Assembly (NCBI RefSeq): GCF_000374525.1
Contig: NZ_KB894572.1
Span: forward strand, 248,001 to 312,000
Source: Amorphus coralli DSM 19760
GTDB lineage: Bacteria > Pseudomonadota > Alphaproteobacteria > Rhizobiales > Amorphaceae
Direction of reading: 5' to 3'
DNA: 64,000 bases
Of the stretch, positions 1 through 7,912 are shown in pieces (the stretch's first letter is position 1; each line of letters starts with the position of its first letter). A program made the position numbers and the translations under genes. The notes beneath the pieces are model-generated. The model saw only the letters and a program-made list of their open reading frames with translations. It was not told the DNA's origin and ran no database searches.

Positions 1-99
1 AAGCGGAAGCTGGGCGTTGCCCGGCCCAAACAACTCGCCGCGCCCACACGCCAGAAGATCCTCGTACTCAAAACTGGAGCGGCGCTGCTCGGTGCCCAT
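1..99 (-). CDS. fabA: 3-hydroxydecanoyl-[ACP] dehydratase, N-terminal part
   Basis: Only the first 33 codons lie in the window. They read [16 protein letters not shown], then [17 protein letters not shown]. The tract [16 protein letters not shown] is the conserved N-terminus of FabA, the dehydratase/isomerase that starts unsaturated fatty acid synthesis in the cytoplasm. The gene runs off the left edge. It is divergent from irr, with a 450-base shared intergenic region, an arrangement known in rhizobia. The start was chosen because conserved FabA sequence begins within ten codons of it, with a purine-rich GAGGG stretch upstream. Identification is confident despite the short length. Confidence 0.85.
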   Translation of the reverse strand, partial: MGTEQRRSSFEYEDLLACGRGELFGPGNAQLPL

Positions 100-334
100 G
101 CCGGTCACTATTCCCTCTGCCCTTCACTCCATGCGCCGTCCGGGCCACGCTTCGGGCGCGGTTGGACGCACGGGTTGTTGTTAGCCTTGCTGCCCGCGCA
201 CGCCGGTTGGTCACCGGGCGGGAGCAGCGCATCGGGCGCGTTCCTAACACAGGCGTTACGGGTCGCAAAGCCACCGCAGCGGCATTGCCAGGCAGGGGGA
301 TGCCTGCGACAGGATGTCCCGCTCCTCCTTTTGA

Positions 335-454
335 TGTTGCGATCAATTCGCAAGATGAGTCATTGATGCTGCGAACGGATCGCAACATGGGAAAAATTGA
401 CTGTTGCGATCTGCTTTTATTACGGTTACACACGCAACAATATCGCATGTTGCG
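335..454. promoter_or_regulatory. Array of TGTTGCG boxes between fabA and irr
   Basis: The 450-base gap between fabA and irr holds five copies of one box in alternating orientation. TGTTGCGATC lies at 335-344 (+) and 402-411 (+). Its exact reverse complement GATCGCAACA lies at 378-387. Shorter copies are CGCAACA at 433-439 and TGTTGCG at 448-454. The 378-387 and 402-411 copies form a perfect 10-bp inverted repeat. I do not recognise the motif; it is not the usual Irr ICE or an IRO box. By inference it is a cluster of repressor or activator sites serving fabA and/or irr. Confidence 0.55.
397..423 (+). promoter_or_regulatory. Possible irr promoter
   Basis: TTGACT at 397-402 and TATTAC at 418-423 resemble -35 and -10 hexamers, though the 15-base spacer is short. 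One TGTTGCGATC box (402-411) sits inside the spacer, where a bound protein would block polymerase. This is inference only. Confidence 0.3.
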
Positions 455-549
455 CTCAATGGCTTGCGCGTGTTCCTGTACGCGTTGGCTTTACTCATAT
501 GACCGCGGTGACCCGGTTCGGGCCTTCGCGATGGACCAAGGAGACAGCG

Positions 550-1005
550 ATGCAGGTTGTCCGCACGCATCACGACCATCTTCATGCGGCCGCGACTGCG
601 CGCGACATCAAATCGATGCTGCGTGAAGCGGGCCTTCGCCCGACGCGTCAGCGCGTCGCCCTGGCCGACATCCTGTACCGCTACGGCAACCGGCACATTT
701 CCGCCGAGCAGCTGCACGAGGAAGCGATCTCCGCCCGCGTGCCGGTCTCGCTCGCGACGGTCTACAACACGCTGCACCAGTTCACGCAGGCCGGCTTCCT
801 TCGCGAAGTCGCCGTGGACGGCACCAAGACCTATTTCGACACCAACGTCAGCGACCACCACCACTTCTTCAACGAAGAGGACAACTCGGTGATCGACATC
901 CCGGGCAGCAACCTGTCCATCGACGACGTGCCGACCCCGCCTGAGGGGATGGAAATCGTGCGTGTCGACGTGGTGGTGCGCATTCGCCCGATTGAGGGCC
1001 GCTGA
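550..1005 (+). CDS. irr: Iron response regulator Irr (Fur family)
   Basis: The gene encodes a 151-residue Fur-family transcription factor. The winged helix covers roughly residues 20-85 (LREAGLRPTRQRVALADILY, then VSLATVYNTLHQF). The dimerisation part contains the histidine cluster DHHHFFNEEDN, typical of alphaproteobacterial Irr, which senses haem or iron status and controls iron and haem genes. The N-terminal haem regulatory motif of Bradyrhizobium Irr (GCPWH type) is absent. The start is the ATG seven bases after AAGGAG; an in-frame upstream extension has no family support. The gene is divergent from fabA and is followed by a strong terminator, so it is probably monocistronic. Confidence 0.93.
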   Translation: MQVVRTHHDHLHAAATARDIKSMLREAGLRPTRQRVALADILYRYGNRHISAEQLHEEAISARVPVSLATVYNTLHQFTQAGFLREVAVDGTKTYFDTNVSDHHHFFNEEDNSVIDIPGSNLSIDDVPTPPEGMEIVRVDVVVRIRPIEGR

Positions 1006-1045
1006 GGCCTTCGGGCTTCCACCTTTCCGTCGGGACATGTTCGGA

Positions 1046-1074
1046 TCGGCGCCGCTTGCGGCGCCGATTTTTTG
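1046..1074 (+). terminator. Intrinsic terminator of irr
   Basis: The 10-bp arms TCGGCGCCGC (1046-1055) and GCGGCGCCGA (1058-1067) are followed by a run of T. It lies 40 bases after the irr stop. Confidence 0.85.
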
Positions 1075-1115
1075 TTTGAGGCGGGTGCCGCGCGAAGCGG
1101 CGGCAGGGTGCCGCC

Positions 1116-1667
1116 TCAGTCGAACGTCTCGTTGGGATAGACGCCGAACAGGGTCTTCTGGGAGATGAAGCCGCGCCAGCCTTCGCCGAAGACTTCGCAC
1201 CAGGTCTTGTCGCAGCTCTCCACGTCGGCCATCACGTTCGGCTCGAGCAAGGCCGCGACGCGCCCCTGGTCGTCGGCCTCCGCATAGAGCGGCACCGGGT
1301 CGGTTCGCCACGGGGCGATCAGCGCTGTCCGGCGCGATGAAAGAAGGCTGTGATAGACCCAGCCCTCCGAGCCGTCCGAATCGCGGATGCGCCGCCAGTT
1401 ATCGAATTCCTGCACGACCTCGACCGGCCATCCGGTCCGCTTGAAGGTCCACTTCATCGGATAGTCGGTGCCGGGTCCGGCGCGCACGTTCACCTCGTTT
1501 GACTTGAGGCTGACGAAACGGGGGAGGGGCAGGCCACTCGGCCCTTTCTGGACGGTGGCGGCGGACTGGGCGAGCGCGGCGCCCGGCGCCATCACCACGA
1601 TAGCGGCCACGGCGAAAATGCCCGCCAGTGCCAGGCGGCGCAGCGCCCGAGTGGGCTGGGCGGGCAT
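1116..1667 (-). CDS. Exported SH3-domain protein
   Basis: The product is 183 residues from this start. It has an N-terminal signal sequence (hydrophobic LALAGIFAVAAIVVMAPGAALA, cut near AQS). A bacterial SH3 domain follows at about 55-115, with the pattern NVRAGPGTDYPMKWTF and WRRIRDSDGSEGWVYHSLL. A second SH3-like segment ends with SCDKTWCEVFGEGWRGFI. Such proteins act in the periplasm, probably on peptidoglycan or envelope proteins; the exact role is unknown. An in-frame ATG at 1781 would add 38 low-complexity residues ahead of the signal peptide. I prefer 1667 because the signal peptide then starts the protein, although neither start has a clear ribosome-binding site. It is divergent from the dehydrogenase at 1967. 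Confidence 0.75.
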   Translation of the reverse strand: MPAQPTRALRRLALAGIFAVAAIVVMAPGAALAQSAATVQKGPSGLPLPRFVSLKSNEVNVRAGPGTDYPMKWTFKRTGWPVEVVQEFDNWRRIRDSDGSEGWVYHSLLSSRRTALIAPWRTDPVPLYAEADDQGRVAALLEPNVMADVESCDKTWCEVFGEGWRGFISQKTLFGVYPNETFD

Positions 1668-1966
1668 TGCCGACGACCGGCCGGCGCGGCTGGATGCGGG
1701 ATCGTTTCGGCCAGGCGGAGGGGGGGCGCCCGGGGAAAGGATCGTCACGGTCTGGCTCCTTGCGATCTGTTGCAACGTCATGCGGGCGGCGCCGCGATCG
1801 GTCGTCCGCCCCGATGTTGTCTAGTCCCGGCGACAGTGCCGAGTTGAGTTTCGGGCCCGGTCTGCTAGACGTTCAGACCTTGACCCGGGGGCGGGCGAAC
1901 CCGTGTGGTGCACGCTTGCCTCGTCAGGGTAAAGGAAGCTTCAACGGTTCTGGCGAGTTGCGCGCG

Positions 1967-2962
1967 ATGGCAAAGAAAAAGCCTCTTGTGGTGGTCACCC
2001 GGAAACTCCCGGATGCCGTCGAGACGCGCATGCGCGAGCTCTTCGAGACGCGGCTGAACCTCGACGATCGGCCGATGACCCAGGCGGAACTGGTGGAGGC
2101 GGCAAAAACCGCCGACGTGCTGGTCCCCACCATCACCGATCGCATCGATGCCTCCGTCCTGTCCCAGGCCGGCGAGAATCTTCGCCTGATCGCCAATTTC
2201 GGAAACGGCGTCGACAATATCGATGTGGAGACGGCCAACAACCGCGGCATCTCCGTCACCAACACGCCGGGTGTCCTGACCGAGGACACCGCCGACATGA
2301 CGATGGCGCTCATGCTGGCGGTTCCGCGGCGCCTCGTCGACGGCATTCGTGCCATTGAGACGGGTGAATGGGGCGGCTGGTCGCCGACCTGGATGCTGGG
2401 GCGGCGGATCTGGGGCAAGCGTCTTGGCATCGTCGGCATGGGCCGCATCGGCACCGCCGTGGCTCGCCGCGCCAAGGCGTTTGGCATGTCGATCCATTAT
2501 CACAACCGTCGGCGCGTTGCCTCGGAGCTGGAGGAAAGCCTCGAGGCGACCTACTGGGACAGCCTCGACCAGATGCTGGCGCGCATGGACGTGGTGTCCA
2601 TTCATTGCCCGCGGACGCCGGCGACCTTCCATCTCCTGTCCGCGCGGCGCCTGAAGCTGATGCGGCCGGAGGCCTATATCGTCAACACGGCGCGCGGCGA
2701 AGTGGTCGACGAGAGTGCCCTGATCCGGCTTTTGGAAAGCGGCGATCTCGCCGGCGCCGGGCTCGACGTGTTCGAGCACGAACCGGCCGTGAACGCCAAG
2801 CTCATGGCGTTGACCCGCACCGGTCAGGTGGTGCTCTTGCCGCATATGGGATCGGCCACCATCGAGGGGCGTATCGACATGGGCGAGAAGGTGATCATCA
2901 ATATCCGCACCTTCATGGACGGCCACCGCCCGCCGGACCGCATCCTGCCGTCGATGCTCTGA
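1967..2962 (+). CDS. D-2-hydroxyacid dehydrogenase (D-glycerate/glyoxylate reductase type)
   Basis: This is a 331-residue cytosolic NAD(P)-dependent oxidoreductase, normal length for the family. The Rossmann signature GIVGMGRIGTAVARRAKAFGM lies near residues 155-175. The active-site Arg lies in VNTARGEVVD, the Glu in the GLDVFEHEP region and the His in LLPHMGSAT. These enzymes interconvert glyoxylate/glycolate or hydroxypyruvate/D-glycerate. The substrate cannot be fixed from sequence; rhizobial homologues beside irr are usually called D-glycerate dehydrogenase. The ATG starts MAKKKPLVVVTRKLP, as in homologues. A long in-frame extension upstream is not family-like. Confidence 0.88.
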   Translation: MAKKKPLVVVTRKLPDAVETRMRELFETRLNLDDRPMTQAELVEAAKTADVLVPTITDRIDASVLSQAGENLRLIANFGNGVDNIDVETANNRGISVTNTPGVLTEDTADMTMALMLAVPRRLVDGIRAIETGEWGGWSPTWMLGRRIWGKRLGIVGMGRIGTAVARRAKAFGMSIHYHNRRRVASELEESLEATYWDSLDQMLARMDVVSIHCPRTPATFHLLSARRLKLMRPEAYIVNTARGEVVDESALIRLLESGDLAGAGLDVFEHEPAVNAKLMALTRTGQVVLLPHMGSATIEGRIDMGEKVIINIRTFMDGHRPPDRILPSML

Positions 2963-2986
2963 GCATCGGCCCGCCGGAAAACCGCC

Positions 2987-3574
2987 CTATCCGCGAACCG
3001 GATAGGGACGGCCGGCCTCCAACATGGCGCTGAAGATGTCGTAACCCTCGTCGATGGCCTCGCGGGCGTAGGTGAAGGCCGTCGCGCGGGGTGTCGCCAG
3101 TTGGCCGACCACTTCGTCACCGACGATTTCGAGCTCCGCCGAGAAGCCGGCGGCGAGCCGGCGCATGGTGCGGTTGGAGGCCTGGCAGGTGACAATCACG
3201 CGCCCGATGCTGCGGGCGCAGGCGGCCGACAAGGACCGTTCCATGAGTGCGGACCCGATTCCCCGGCCCTGCCAGCCGCCTTCGACGGAAAAGGCCGCTT
3301 CTGCGGAGGCGGGGCTGGCGGTTCCGAGCGGATGCAGTTCGGACACCGCGCGCAGGACGCCGTCCTCGAAATAGCCGTAGAGAATGGCGTCGCCGGCCAT
3401 GACGCGGCTAGTGTAGGTTTCAAGGAAATGGTCCGACACGCCGAGCCCGAACCGGCCGCGGCGGGTTTGGGGATCCAGCCTCAGCAGGTGGAGGCGGTAG
3501 GCGCCTTCGTCGCTTCTGCGCAGCCGGCGGTAGGATCCGACGAGGGTGTGCGCGGGTTTGCTGCGGTGCGGCAT
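2987..3574 (-). CDS. GNAT-family N-acetyltransferase
   Basis: The product is a 195-residue acetyl-CoA-dependent acyltransferase. The acetyl-CoA-binding motif A is clear: VEGGWQGRGIGSALMERSL, with the Q-x-x-G-x-G signature, then CQASNRTMRRLAAGFSAEL. The C-terminal tail (FTYAREAIDEGYDIFSAMLEAG) lies beyond the GNAT core. The substrate is unknown. The ATG was chosen because TTGGAG lies seven bases upstream; an upstream extension lacks support. It faces the dehydrogenase convergently with a 24-base gap. Confidence 0.82.
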   Translation of the reverse strand: MPHRSKPAHTLVGSYRRLRRSDEGAYRLHLLRLDPQTRRGRFGLGVSDHFLETYTSRVMAGDAILYGYFEDGVLRAVSELHPLGTASPASAEAAFSVEGGWQGRGIGSALMERSLSAACARSIGRVIVTCQASNRTMRRLAAGFSAELEIVGDEVVGQLATPRATAFTYAREAIDEGYDIFSAMLEAGRPYPVRG

Positions 3575-4028
3575 GGGTTGCTCCAATGGGTGGACACCAC
3601 TCCGCTCCCAGGTATCGTTTCCAGGCAGTTTTCTGTGTTTTCCTGAATAAGCAGCGGCCCGGATTCGCGCAATGGACCGATCCGGGACGCTGTCATGCTT
3701 ATTGTGCACTGCACACTCGGACGGTGGCATGACGGACCGGAGGCAATTCCGAGGCATGCACGCAGCCTTCGCTCCGGAGTGCGAGCCTGGCGCAGGCTCC
3801 GGCGGATAGAAGATCCCGGCGTCCGGTCAGTGGGCGCGCCGCCGGTCGTGGCCGCATTCCTGCCGCCGGATCCGGGCAAACAGGGCGAACCGGCGGGTTT
3901 GGGCGGCTTCGGATGCCACAAAATCGAAAAATCCGGGGTGTTTCGTCAAGGTTGCATAAACCTTATGCGACCAAACACGTTGTCAGACCGGCATTGATCT
4001 GAAGAAGCGGAATAGGAATCTGGACGAT
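3575..4028. other. 454-base intergenic region with an inverted repeat
   Basis: No convincing gene is seen. GGTTGCATAA (3950-3959) and TTATGCGACC (3963-3972) form a 10-bp inverted repeat with one mismatch and a 3-base centre, about 56 bases before the downstream lipoprotein start. This is a plausible operator. A smaller 6-1-6 palindrome (TGTGCA C TGCACA) is at 3703-3715. Confidence 0.4.
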
Positions 4029-4547
4029 ATGGCCATCAACACCTGGACATTCGCGATCGTGGCGACCGCCGTGGCCCTTGCCGGCTGCTCCAGCACATCG
4101 ACGCGCTACGCGGCTCCGCTTCCCGCAACGCCGAGCCAGCCGGTTTCCTCCGGTCAGCTTCAGCCCATCGAGCCGGTCCAACCGCCGGTGGAAGAAGTGG
4201 TCGAGGAGACGGTGACCACCGAGGAGACCCAGGTGGCGGCGCTTCCCGATCAGACCAGCGCCCTGAACCTGGAACGCACCGACCTTCTCGGTGGCTGGGG
4301 CGTGACGTCGGCGGGCGAGACCTGTCAGCTGTTCATGACGCTGACCACCTGGACCGGCGGCTATCGCGCCTCCACCCGGGGCTGTCAGGGTGATGAGCTT
4401 TCGACGATCTCCGCATGGGAGCTCAACGGCAAGCAGATCAGCCTGAAGAACGCCGACGGCGGCAGCGTCGCCACGCTGCTGGCAACCCAGGCCGACCGCT
4501 TCAACGGTGCCACAGTGGCCGGCCGGTCTATCTCGGTCTACCGCTAG
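4029..4547 (+). CDS. Outer-membrane lipoprotein with Inh/Omp19 protease-inhibitor domain
   Basis: The product is 172 residues. The N-terminus has a short signal with a lipobox (AVALAGC, mature Cys at about residue 19). A Pro/Glu/Val-rich linker follows. The C-terminal domain (about 85-172) has the AprI/Inh/Omp19 pattern: DLLGGWGVTSAGETCQLFM, then TRGCQGDEL, WELNGKQISL and FNGATVAGRSISVYR. Brucella Omp19, of similar length, is a lipoprotein inhibitor of serine/cysteine proteases. The same role at the outer membrane is inferred here. A 10-bp inverted repeat upstream may be its operator. Confidence 0.82.
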   Translation: MAINTWTFAIVATAVALAGCSSTSTRYAAPLPATPSQPVSSGQLQPIEPVQPPVEEVVEETVTTEETQVAALPDQTSALNLERTDLLGGWGVTSAGETCQLFMTLTTWTGGYRASTRGCQGDELSTISAWELNGKQISLKNADGGSVATLLATQADRFNGATVAGRSISVYR

Positions 4548-4681
4548 GCCCACCGCGCAGGCCGGGGACGCCTCCCGGCCTAAGGCACCACCGAGCGAAC
4601 TCTGGGGCGTCCGGCCTTCATAGGCCGGACGGGGACGATGCGGCCAGGGCGATGGCTGGCCCGCGGCCTGAGGAGGGTGGC

Positions 4682-5089
4682 ATGTCGATCTTGCCGGTTC
4701 TGTCCGACGAGGAGGCGGGGGCCGAGGCCCGTGCCGTCTTCGACGATATCCGCGCCACGCGGAACACTGACTTCGTCAACAATTTCTGGCGGGTTCTGGC
4801 CAACGACCCGGCGCTTCTGGCCCGCACCTGGCAGGGGCTGAAGGAGGTCATGGCGCCCGGCTCCATCGACTCGCTGGTCAAGGAGATGATCTACGTGGCC
4901 GTCTCGGTGACCAATGGCTGCGAGTATTGCATCCGCTCCCACACCGCGGCCGCCCGGGCGAAGGGCATGTCCGATCACCAGCTGATGGAGCTCCTGGCCG
5001 TGGTGGGGGCGGCCAACGAGACGAACCGGCTGGTCAACGGCCTGCAGGTTCCGTTGGACGAGGCGTTTCTCGGCGAGGGGGCGCCTTAA
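4682..5089 (+). CDS. Carboxymuconolactone decarboxylase-family (AhpD-like) protein
   Basis: The product is a 135-residue single-domain protein. The redox pair is visible in VSVTNGCEYCIRSHTAAARAKG, the CxxC-x3-H signature of AhpD-type peroxidase-related proteins. A protective thiol-redox role is likely; the partner is unknown. The ATG follows GAGGAGGGTGGC directly. A longer in-frame reading would overlap the upstream lipoprotein. Its stop codon shares bases with the stop of the convergent DUF2254 gene. Confidence 0.85.
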   Translation: MSILPVLSDEEAGAEARAVFDDIRATRNTDFVNNFWRVLANDPALLARTWQGLKEVMAPGSIDSLVKEMIYVAVSVTNGCEYCIRSHTAAARAKGMSDHQLMELLAVVGAANETNRLVNGLQVPLDEAFLGEGAP

Positions 5090-6336
5090 CCGGCCGCCAA
5101 CGCCACGTCACGCACCCGTTGCCTCTCTGCTTCCAGCTCAAGCCCCCTGTCGCTGCGTTCCAGTGCCAGCGCTGACTGCCTGCGGGCGCTCGGAGCGAGC
5201 GCCGGCCCGCCGATATCGGCAAGCGCTGCAAGCGCCTTCTGCAGCCGGATCTGCACTTCCACCAGCGAGGCGCCGTCGCGGGCGATCGGCGTGAAGACGT
5301 CCTCGAACAGGTCGTCGGTGTCGAGGCCGGGGACGTGGACCTGCGGGTAGGAGACCTCCCGCTCGTCCGTGCCCTTGGGCCGCGCCTCATGCCATTCGGC
5401 CAGCACGCGCACACCCCGACTGATGATGTCGATCGCCGTTCCCGGGTCGTTGATGCCGGGCGACAGCGCCCGCGAGGCGATCTCCGCCAGCACCGACAGG
5501 CCGAAGCGCGGGTCGCTGTCGTAGGTTCTGACATCGCCGATGGAGAAGGCCGACCGGACGGCAGCCTTCGCGTCCTCGTCGGTCTCGCCGTTGACCCAGG
5601 CAAGGGCCTCGCGCGGATGGACGAAGCGGCCGGGCGGGGCGGTGACGTGGATTTCCACGCCCCGGCTTTCGGCCGCCGCATTCAGCGAACCGAGGTCGAA
5701 ATGCTGCACGTAGCCGATCTCGCCGGGGAAGACAGGCGTTGCCCCCTCGGGAATGGCGCCCAGTGGTCGTGCCCCGTAATGGGGCCACTCGCCCCAGGCA
5801 CGGAGCGCATCGCGCGTCGCGTTCTCCACCTTCTCGGTGGGCTCCTCCATCCGCCCGAGGCTGGAGAGATGATCGATCCAGCGCAGCATCGTCAGGACGA
5901 TCAGCAGCACCACGAGAATGGTGACCGCGAACAGAATCACCCGGCCGTTGTCGCCGTAAAGCCCGGTGGACAGGGCGATGATGCCGACCAGGCTGAACAG
6001 GAACGAGCCCATGAAGGTACCGAGCGCGTTCTGGGCGGTGGTGTCCTGCAGGAGCAGCCGCGTGGCCCTCGGCGTCACGTTGCTGGTGACCGAGCCGTAG
6101 TGGCTGACCATGACGCTCAGCGAGAACGTGGTCACGGCCAGCATGCTGGAGGCCAGGATATTGAGAATCGCGTCGACGGCCTTGCCGCCGACGGTGCCGG
6201 CAAGGTCCTCCGGAACGAACGGAGCGGCCACGATGGAGATCAGCGCCGCCAGAACGCCCATCATGGCGAACAGGCTGGCGCGTACCCACAGCTTTCTCGT
6301 GAACTGGCGAAGCACCCATTGCCACTTGGTCAGCAT
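5086..6336 (-). CDS. DUF2254 integral membrane protein
   Basis: The product is 416 residues. Four hydrophobic segments lie in the first 160 residues (near 18-42, 58-75, 103-125 and 132-155). A long soluble C-terminal region contains RALSPGINDPGTAIDIISRGVRVL, characteristic of DUF2254. The function of the family is not known; a transport or envelope role is only a guess. It overlaps the convergent AhpD-like gene by 4 bases and is divergent from recA. Confidence 0.8.
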   Translation of the reverse strand: MLTKWQWVLRQFTRKLWVRASLFAMMGVLAALISIVAAPFVPEDLAGTVGGKAVDAILNILASSMLAVTTFSLSVMVSHYGSVTSNVTPRATRLLLQDTTAQNALGTFMGSFLFSLVGIIALSTGLYGDNGRVILFAVTILVVLLIVLTMLRWIDHLSSLGRMEEPTEKVENATRDALRAWGEWPHYGARPLGAIPEGATPVFPGEIGYVQHFDLGSLNAAAESRGVEIHVTAPPGRFVHPREALAWVNGETDEDAKAAVRSAFSIGDVRTYDSDPRFGLSVLAEIASRALSPGINDPGTAIDIISRGVRVLAEWHEARPKGTDEREVSYPQVHVPGLDTDDLFEDVFTPIARDGASLVEVQIRLQKALAALADIGGPALAPSARRQSALALERSDRGLELEAERQRVRDVALAAG

Positions 6337-6641
6337 CTGGTTCCGATCCCGGTCTGAGGTGGCTTGGGAAGGCTGGCGGGCGCAGGCGGCCGCGCCATGG
6401 TCAGCCCCGACGCCCCAATCCTAACGCATGCAGAGAGGAAATCCGCCCGAATGCGGTCCGTTCCAAAAAGTCATGCCAACGGGCCGCCTTGGGACAGGCG
6501 GGCCCAACGGGCCCCAGCGAATGGACCGGCCATCGGTTGCTTGCCAGATCACTGAAAAGAACATATTGTGAACAAGAACAAAACGCGTACAATCACCGCG
6601 TTTGAAACGTTCCGGGCGTCGTGAGACATAGGAGACCACGA
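6337..6641. promoter_or_regulatory. Divergent control region upstream of recA
   Basis: This 305-base gap separates the DUF2254 gene (leftward) from recA (rightward). It contains the SOS box listed separately. I see no small gene in it. Confidence 0.5.
6559..6573 (+). promoter_or_regulatory. LexA (SOS) box of recA
   Basis: GAAC (6559-6562), seven bases, then GAAC (6570-6573) match the alphaproteobacterial LexA operator GAAC-N7-GAAC exactly. A third GAAC is at 6576-6579. The box lies 69 bases before the recA start and implies DNA-damage induction. Confidence 0.88.
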
Positions 6642-7715
<1,074 letters not shown>

Positions 7716-7748
7716 CCGGGCCGCTTTATTCCGTTACCGGATGACACG

Positions 7749-7783
7749 AAGGGCGCGGCGGATGTTCCGTCAGCGCCCTTTTT
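7749..7783 (+). terminator. Intrinsic terminator of recA
   Basis: AAGGGCGC (7749-7756) pairs with GCGCCCTT (7773-7780), and the T run continues to 7783. Confidence 0.8.
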
Positions 7784-7912
7784 GCCGTTCCGGCGAGGGT
7801 GCGGCCGGCGACAGCGCAGAACGCGCGCTGTGGACAGGACCGGGTGCAGGTCTATAAATCCGGAACCCAAACGGAGACCCGGCGCGTGGCGCCGGAACCA
7901 ACGGACGAATTC

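Noticed and set aside
1628-1966. Long in-frame extension upstream of the hydroxyacid dehydrogenase
   Set aside because: It overlaps the divergent SH3 gene, has no ribosome-binding site and would add 113 residues not found in the family.
3703-3715. TGTGCA-C-TGCACA palindrome before the acetyltransferase gene
   Set aside because: The arms are only six bases long, which is expected by chance, and no second copy was seen.
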